Part shown: piece by piece, positions 59,558 to 64,000 of the stretch
How the letters are laid out: each line of letters opens with the position of its first letter
How positions within the stretch are numbered: position 1 is the stretch's first letter
NCBI GenBank assembly: GCA_018828385.1
Contig: JAHJVE010000003.1
Location: 1 to 64,000 of the forward strand
Source: Gammaproteobacteria bacterium
GTDB taxonomy: Bacteria; Pseudomonadota; Gammaproteobacteria; Burkholderiales; Rhodocyclaceae
Length of the DNA stretch: 64,000 nucleotides
Reading direction: 5' to 3'
Notes under the pieces: generated by a model
What the model was told of the DNA's origin: nothing
Databases searched by the model: none
Seen by the model: only the letters and a program-made list of their open reading frames with translations
Made by a program: the position numbers and the translations under genes

Positions 59558-62500
59558 TCAGCTTTGCTTCTTTAGTGCGCGCTTCCGGCGTTTCGGAGCA
59601 AACAGCCGTGTTTCAACCAGTTCGGCCGGCAAGGGTTTGGAGAAAAGAAAACCCTGCATGCAATCGCACTCCAGGCGGGTCAGCGTCGCCCGCTGGGCAT
59701 CCGTTTCAACCCCTTCGGCGACAACTGTCATGCGCAGGCTATGGGCGAGCGCCAGAATGCCGGTGACGATGGCGACGGCGTCTTCATCTTCCGGCATGTC
59801 CTGAACGAAAGAGCGGTCGATTTTCAGGGTATTGGCTGGCAGGTGCTTGAGGTAGGACAGCGAGGAATACCCGGTGCCGAAATCGTCAATGGAAATATGA
59901 ATACCCAGGTTGCGCAACTCGCGGAGCAGCCCGATGCTTTCCGCAGCCCGTTCCATCAGCACGCTTTCAGTGATTTCGAGGACAAGGGACGAAGCCGGCA
60001 GGCCGCTGTCTTCCAACGCACCGAGAATGATATTCCGCAGGTTGGGCTGTTCCAGTTGTTTGGCCGAAAGATTGACGGCGACATGGAGATTCGGCATGCC
60101 GTTGTCGAGCCAAGCCTTGGTTTGCCGGCAAGCGCTGCGCAGGACGAATTCGCCGAGCGGCAGGATGAGGCCGGTTTCCTCTGCAACGGGTATGAATTCG
60201 GCCGGAGAGACGATGCCATTTTCCGGGTGTATCCAGCGCACCAGTGCCTCGACGCTGGTGATGCTACCGGAGATGGTGTCTATCACCGGCTGATAGAAAA
60301 CGGAGAACTCCTCGCGCTCCAGCGCGTGGCGCAGATCGTTTTCCAGCTTCAATCTGTCCGAGACGGCTGACTCCATGGCTGCCTCGTAATAACAGAAGCC
60401 ACTGCCACTTTGCTTGGCACGATACATGGCGGTGTCGGCATGGCGGAGCAGGCGGCTGAGATCCGGACCGTCCTGCGGAAACAGCGAAATGCCTATGCTG
60501 GTGGTGATGACGATTTCCTGGCCATCGATGATCAGCGGCGCGGACACTGTGCGGCAGATGTTCTGGGCGACGCTGGCGGCAACGGCGGCGTTCGGCAGGT
60601 CGTCGAGCAGGACCGTGAATTCGTCGCCGCCCAGGCGGGCTACGCAGTCGTCGGCTCGGACGCAACCCTTGAGGCGCTGGGCCATGGTGGCCAGCAATTT
60701 GTCACCGGCTTCGTGACCCAGCGTGTCGTTGATGAACTTGAAGCGGTCGAGGTCGAGGAAAAGGACCGCCAACTGGGTTGTGTGGGCGGCGGCATGCTCG
60801 ATGGCCCGGCTCAGTTGTTCCATGAACAGTAGACGGTTGGGCAGGCCGGTCAGCGCGTCGTTGTAGGCGAGATGCTGGACGTGGCGTTCGGCACGGGTGG
60901 CGTCAATGACCCGCCGTACTCGCTGATTGACGACCGATAAGTGGATCGGCTTGGGGATGAAGTCACTGGCACCAACCTCGAAGGCACGCTCGATGGATTG
61001 GCGGTCATCCAGTGCGGTGATCATCAGAATCGGAATTTCTTTCCAGCGCGGGTGGCGTTTCAGAGCCAGGCAAGCGTCAAAGCCATCCATGACGGGCATC
61101 AGGGCATCCATCAGCACGGCGTCGGCATCGTTGTTTTCCAGCCAGATCAAGGCATCATTGCCATCGCCCGCTTCAGCCACCCGGAAACCGCTGCGCTGCA
61201 GGGCATTGCGCAGAGCGGATCGGGTGCTGCGATCATCGTCCACGACCAGAACGACCGGGGCATCTTCGCGCAGAAGGGGCTGGCTGCTTGACGTTCCCTC
61301 CAGCTCCGCGGTCAGAATCGGTTCGACGAGAGCGAATTCCGTCCGCAAGCGCTGGAGCAGTTCGTTTGTTTCGCTGAAATCGCTGGCCTCGGCCCGCAAT
61401 TCCATTTCCCGGGCGACGCCGGCCAAGGCAATGGCCCCCAGGTTGCTGGCAGCCCCCTTGATCACGTGGGTTACCTGATGGAGCGTGGCGGCATTGCCGT
61501 CGGCGATGGCGGTTTCCAGCTCGGAAAGATAACCCGGCATATCTTCCAGAAAGGGGCGGACGGCCTCGCCTATCGAACTGCCGAGAATGTCCCGCAAGCG
61601 CGTCACAACACCGCAATCGAGCGATTGGCTGCTGGTGTCGACCGCTGTCTGGGGAATGAGGGCTTTGCCCGGTTGCCAGTTCAGCCAATGTTCTAGGCGG
61701 GTGGTGAGGGTGTTCAGCGTCAGCGGCTTGGGCAGGTGGTCGTCCATGCCGCTTGCCTTGCAGCGTTCGATATCGGCCGGCAGCGTATTGGCCGTCATGG
61801 CGAAGATGGGAATGTGCTTGCCTCGTCCGGCTTCTAGCTGGCGAATGGCAGCCGTAGCCTGAAAACCGTCCATTTCCGGCATCGAGCAGTCCATCAGGAT
61901 GAGATCCCAGTCGCCGTCCTGCCACATGCTCACGGCTTCCTTGCCATTCCGGGCGATGGCGCTGGAGCAGCCGATCAGTCGCAGCATGCCGGCGGCTACC
62001 AGTTGGTTGGTGACGTTATCCTCGGCAATCAGAATGCGTAAACCGCTCAGGGCTGGCGCCTCGGCTTCCGGGCGCAGCGATGCTATTGGTCTGCCGGTAA
62101 TACAGGGGATGGTGAACCAGAACAGGCTGCCTTGGCCAGGCCTGCCTTCGACGCCAATCTCGCCACCGAGCAGATGTACGACTTGCTTGCAGATGGAGAG
62201 ACCGAGGCCGCTTCCACCGTAGCGCCTTGTGGTCGATGTGTCGGCCTGGGTGAAGGAATCGAAAATGACCGACTGGTGCTCCTCGGCTATGCCTATGCCC
62301 GTATCACGCACGCCGAATTGCAGTACTTCTCCGTTTTCTGCGGTTTCGACCGTTAGCGTGACTGAGCCTTGCTCGGTAAATTTGACGGCGTTGCCGATCA
62401 GGTTGATCAGAATCTGGCGAATTCGGGCCGGGTCGCCATTGAGTATTTTCGGCACGGTAGGAGCAAGGATGGCGGCAAGCTCCAGCCCCTTGCCGGCCGC

Positions 62501-63586
62501 CTGTGTCTGAAACATGCCGAAGACGCCATCGACCAGTGGCTGGAGTGCGAAATCGCAAGCGTCGATGGCCATCCGACCTGCTTCCAGGCGGGAGAAATCG
62601 AGGATATTGTTGATCAGTTCCAGCAGGTATTGCGACGAGTCCCAAGCCAGACCGAGCAATTCGTGCTGCTCATGGTCCAGTTTGCCGAGTTTGAGCATAT
62701 CGAGCGTGCCGATTACGCCGTTCAGCGGTGTCCGGATCTCATGGCTGACGGTGGCGGCAAAATCGGACTTCAGTTTGGCAAAACGCAAGGCGCTGTCGCG
62801 GGCCGTGCGCAATTCCTGTTCGCGTTGCTCCAGTGCAACCATCATGCTGTTGAACGCATGGGCCATTTCTGCCAGGTCTTGGGGGCCGGAGATGTCCGCT
62901 CGCAGACCGCCTTCGCCCTTTTCGGCGCGAGCCATCGTAGCTGACAGATTGGCCAGTGGCCGGATCAGCCGACGGGCCAGAAAACGCAGACCGATGCCGA
63001 AAATCAGTGCGAAGGCGAGTCCAGCCGTGAAATTGACGACAAATACTTCCCGAACCAGCGCTTTTAGCGTGGCCTTGCTTTGGTCGATGATGACAAATCC
63101 AAGCAATATGTCCTTGCCCTCGGTCACCTCGAATTGGGAGTCGGGGCCGGAAAGCGACCAGACGGGCGCGACGAAACGCCAGCCAGCAGCGTTTTCGGCA
63201 AGCAGATAGGGGCGGCGACTGCTGTTTGGCAGATTGGTGGCCACTTCGCCGACAATGACGTTTCCACTTTCAAAAAGGACGCGCCCGTCGGTATGGCGGA
63301 TTTCGATCCGGGTGACATCGGGAAAGGCTGCCGCCGTCTCGAGTGCCTCGGCAACGTTGTCGGTCGAGCCAAAGGCTAGAGCCAGGCGACTTTGCGTGGC
63401 CAAAGTCTGCGTGATGCGCAGACCGTCGTCCAGTTTGCTGGAATATAACTGGCGGCTACCTTGCCAGGACGTGGCGAAAGCCGCGAGCAAGGAGACGCCA
63501 AGGACGCCGGCGCCAAACAGGATGGCCAGTTGGCGGCGGAAGGTTGTTCTTTTGAATCGTAGTAGCCAGCCCGACAACCACGCCAT
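59558..63586 (-). CDS. 1342-aa hybrid kinase with receivers, HPt, GGDEF and EAL domains
   Basis: Inner-membrane sensor combining phosphorelay and c-di-GMP turnover. TM1 about 20-40, periplasmic domain 41-180, TM2 about 184-204, HAMP 205-258. HisKA has H282 and HATPase covers about 380-495. Receiver 1 has D566, HPt has H707 and receiver 2 has D827. GGDEF (986-990) carries I-site RADD (977-980). EAL (1113-1115) has DDFGTG at 1234 and all usual metal residues. Both c-di-GMP domains look intact, so output may switch between synthesis and breakdown. The solute-binding gene ends 6 bases upstream, so it may deliver the signal. Confidence 0.95.
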   Translation of the reverse strand: MAWLSGWLLRFKRTTFRRQLAILFGAGVLGVSLLAAFATSWQGSRQLYSSKLDDGLRITQTLATQSRLALAFGSTDNVAEALETAAAFPDVTRIEIRHTDGRVLFESGNVIVGEVATNLPNSSRRPYLLAENAAGWRFVAPVWSLSGPDSQFEVTEGKDILLGFVIIDQSKATLKALVREVFVVNFTAGLAFALIFGIGLRFLARRLIRPLANLSATMARAEKGEGGLRADISGPQDLAEMAHAFNSMMVALEQREQELRTARDSALRFAKLKSDFAATVSHEIRTPLNGVIGTLDMLKLGKLDHEQHELLGLAWDSSQYLLELINNILDFSRLEAGRMAIDACDFALQPLVDGVFGMFQTQAAGKGLELAAILAPTVPKILNGDPARIRQILINLIGNAVKFTEQGSVTLTVETAENGEVLQFGVRDTGIGIAEEHQSVIFDSFTQADTSTTRRYGGSGLGLSICKQVVHLLGGEIGVEGRPGQGSLFWFTIPCITGRPIASLRPEAEAPALSGLRILIAEDNVTNQLVAAGMLRLIGCSSAIARNGKEAVSMWQDGDWDLILMDCSMPEMDGFQATAAIRQLEAGRGKHIPIFAMTANTLPADIERCKASGMDDHLPKPLTLNTLTTRLEHWLNWQPGKALIPQTAVDTSSQSLDCGVVTRLRDILGSSIGEAVRPFLEDMPGYLSELETAIADGNAATLHQVTHVIKGAASNLGAIALAGVAREMELRAEASDFSETNELLQRLRTEFALVEPILTAELEGTSSSQPLLREDAPVVLVVDDDRSTRSALRNALQRSGFRVAEAGDGNDALIWLENNDADAVLMDALMPVMDGFDACLALKRHPRWKEIPILMITALDDRQSIERAFEVGASDFIPKPIHLSVVNQRVRRVIDATRAERHVQHLAYNDALTGLPNRLLFMEQLSRAIEHAAAHTTQLAVLFLDLDRFKFINDTLGHEAGDKLLATMAQRLKGCVRADDCVARLGGDEFTVLLDDLPNAAVAASVAQNICRTVSAPLIIDGQEIVITTSIGISLFPQDGPDLSRLLRHADTAMYRAKQSGSGFCYYEAAMESAVSDRLKLENDLRHALEREEFSVFYQPVIDTISGSITSVEALVRWIHPENGIVSPAEFIPVAEETGLILPLGEFVLRSACRQTKAWLDNGMPNLHVAVNLSAKQLEQPNLRNIILGALEDSGLPASSLVLEITESVLMERAAESIGLLRELRNLGIHISIDDFGTGYSSLSYLKHLPANTLKIDRSFVQDMPEDEDAVAIVTGILALAHSLRMTVVAEGVETDAQRATLTRLECDCMQGFLFSKPLPAELVETRLFAPKRRKRALKKQS

Positions 63587-63592
63587 GGCTCG

Positions 63593-64000
63593 CTAGTGCT
63601 CCGGGAAGAGCAGGTCGAAGCCCTGCTGTTGGGCGAATGACACCGACAGGCCGAGGTGGCTGGCGGTGCGGGTGTTGAATGCAGTCAGTACATTGCGCAG
63701 GGGCTGAGTGCCGCGCACGCTTGGGTTGCCGTTGGCAATGCCAAGTGCAGAAGCGGCCAGGTTGCGTCCCAGTTCAAGGTTGTTGGGGTACAGCGCAAAG
63801 AGGGCCCCTCGTTTGACATGCGATACGTTGCTCGAGAAGACCGGGATGCTCTTGTTCCAGGACTCCTGCAAGACAAGCGGCAGAACCAGTGACTCGTCCA
63901 CCGTCGCGCCGTCCTGCGGCAGCCATAACGCATCCCGCCGGGGGTCGGCCGTGGCAAAGATGGTCTGGTAATGGCTTAGCGCGCTCTTCAGGTTATCCGC
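63593..64000 (-). CDS. Periplasmic solute-binding protein, PF04392-like (partial, C-terminal end)
   Basis: The frame is open from the window edge to a TAG at 63593-63595, so the N-terminus lies beyond. Visible residues include QTIFATADPRRDALWLPQDG, SWNKSIPVFSSNVSHVKRGA and ALYPNNLELGRNLAASALG, typical of the ABC_sub_bind family that occurs as sensor partners in two-component loci. With 6 bases to the large sensor gene they form one transcription unit. Confidence 0.8.
   Translation of the reverse strand, partial: ADNLKSALSHYQTIFATADPRRDALWLPQDGATVDESLVLPLVLQESWNKSIPVFSSNVSHVKRGALFALYPNNLELGRNLAASALGIANGNPSVRGTQPLRNVLTAFNTRTASHLGLSVSFAQQQGFDLLFPEH

Noticed and set aside
1..64000. CRISPR array, prophage or insertion sequence
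   Set aside because: No regularly spaced direct repeats, no cas, integrase, capsid or transposase gene seen. The interspersed repeats are too scattered for CRISPR.

Overview
The window is about 64 kb of high-GC chromosomal DNA. It begins at the tail of an rRNA operon (5S gene plus terminator). Gene content (acetone carboxylase, a fused CoA transferase, a PQQ dehydrogenase set, a six-gene Rnf complex, many GGDEF/EAL and histidine kinase proteins, DUF1841, Kup) suggests a respiratory betaproteobacterium of the Rhodocyclales, close to Dechloromonas or Azonexus. That placement is inference from gene families and style, not from a database match.

Layout. 1-8.8 kb: 5S rRNA, htpG behind a sigma-32-like promoter, a hypothetical gene, dbpA, two small metal-protein genes, an MFS permease, and a LysR/TauE divergent pair. 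8.9-18.3 kb: an acetone carboxylation island with a sigma-54 activator divergent from acxABC, a single-chain 3-oxoacid CoA-transferase, an unrecognised 72-codon ORF and a carboxymuconolactone decarboxylase-like gene. A palindromic activator site and a -24/-12 promoter lie in the divergent gap. Acetone would be carboxylated to acetoacetate, then activated to acetoacetyl-CoA. 18.3-25 kb: a decayed EAL fragment, then a periplasmic binding protein, a PQQ-type dehydrogenase, a beta-propeller protein and a MoxYX-like two-component system.

25-38.8 kb: a cysteine-repeat secreted protein, an orphan GspE/PilB ATPase, nth-FIST-DUF1841, a double-PAS diguanylate cyclase, an RlmN/Cfr-like gene, rnfABCDGE and pyrD. 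38.9-44.8 kb: a TolC/MacA/MacB-like export operon with separate ATPase and permease genes, ending in a Tat-exported FccB-like flavoprotein. 44.9-51.6 kb: a hybrid kinase, DUF411 and ankyrin periplasmic proteins, kup, acylphosphatase, and a MarR/OmpA-lipoprotein pair. 51.8-57.2 kb: a five-gene co-directional cluster (class I amidotransferase, DapB-like reductase, cation/proton antiporter, YbdK/GCS2 ligase, serine-hydrolase-like protein), whose last four genes overlap. 57.3-64 kb: a dihydrouridine synthase remnant coupled to a TrmB-like gene, a YkgJ-type protein, a lipoprotein, a 1342-residue sensor with kinase, receiver, HPt, GGDEF and EAL modules, and the end of a solute-binding protein gene.

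The most striking unexplained feature is a short interspersed repeat of about 40 bp. Thirteen copies are clear and two more are plausible, in both orientations. It has an A/T-rich half around TTTTGGCCAT and a conserved right half, CCGGTYGACCGTAGCA. Most copies are intergenic. At least four are read through as protein: the TolC signal peptide, a FIST protein, RnfC, and the C-terminus of the RlmN-like enzyme; a rearranged copy lies in the MacA-like adaptor. Four of its six frames lack stops, so it behaves like an ORF-tolerant palindromic element. I know of no named family that matches it.
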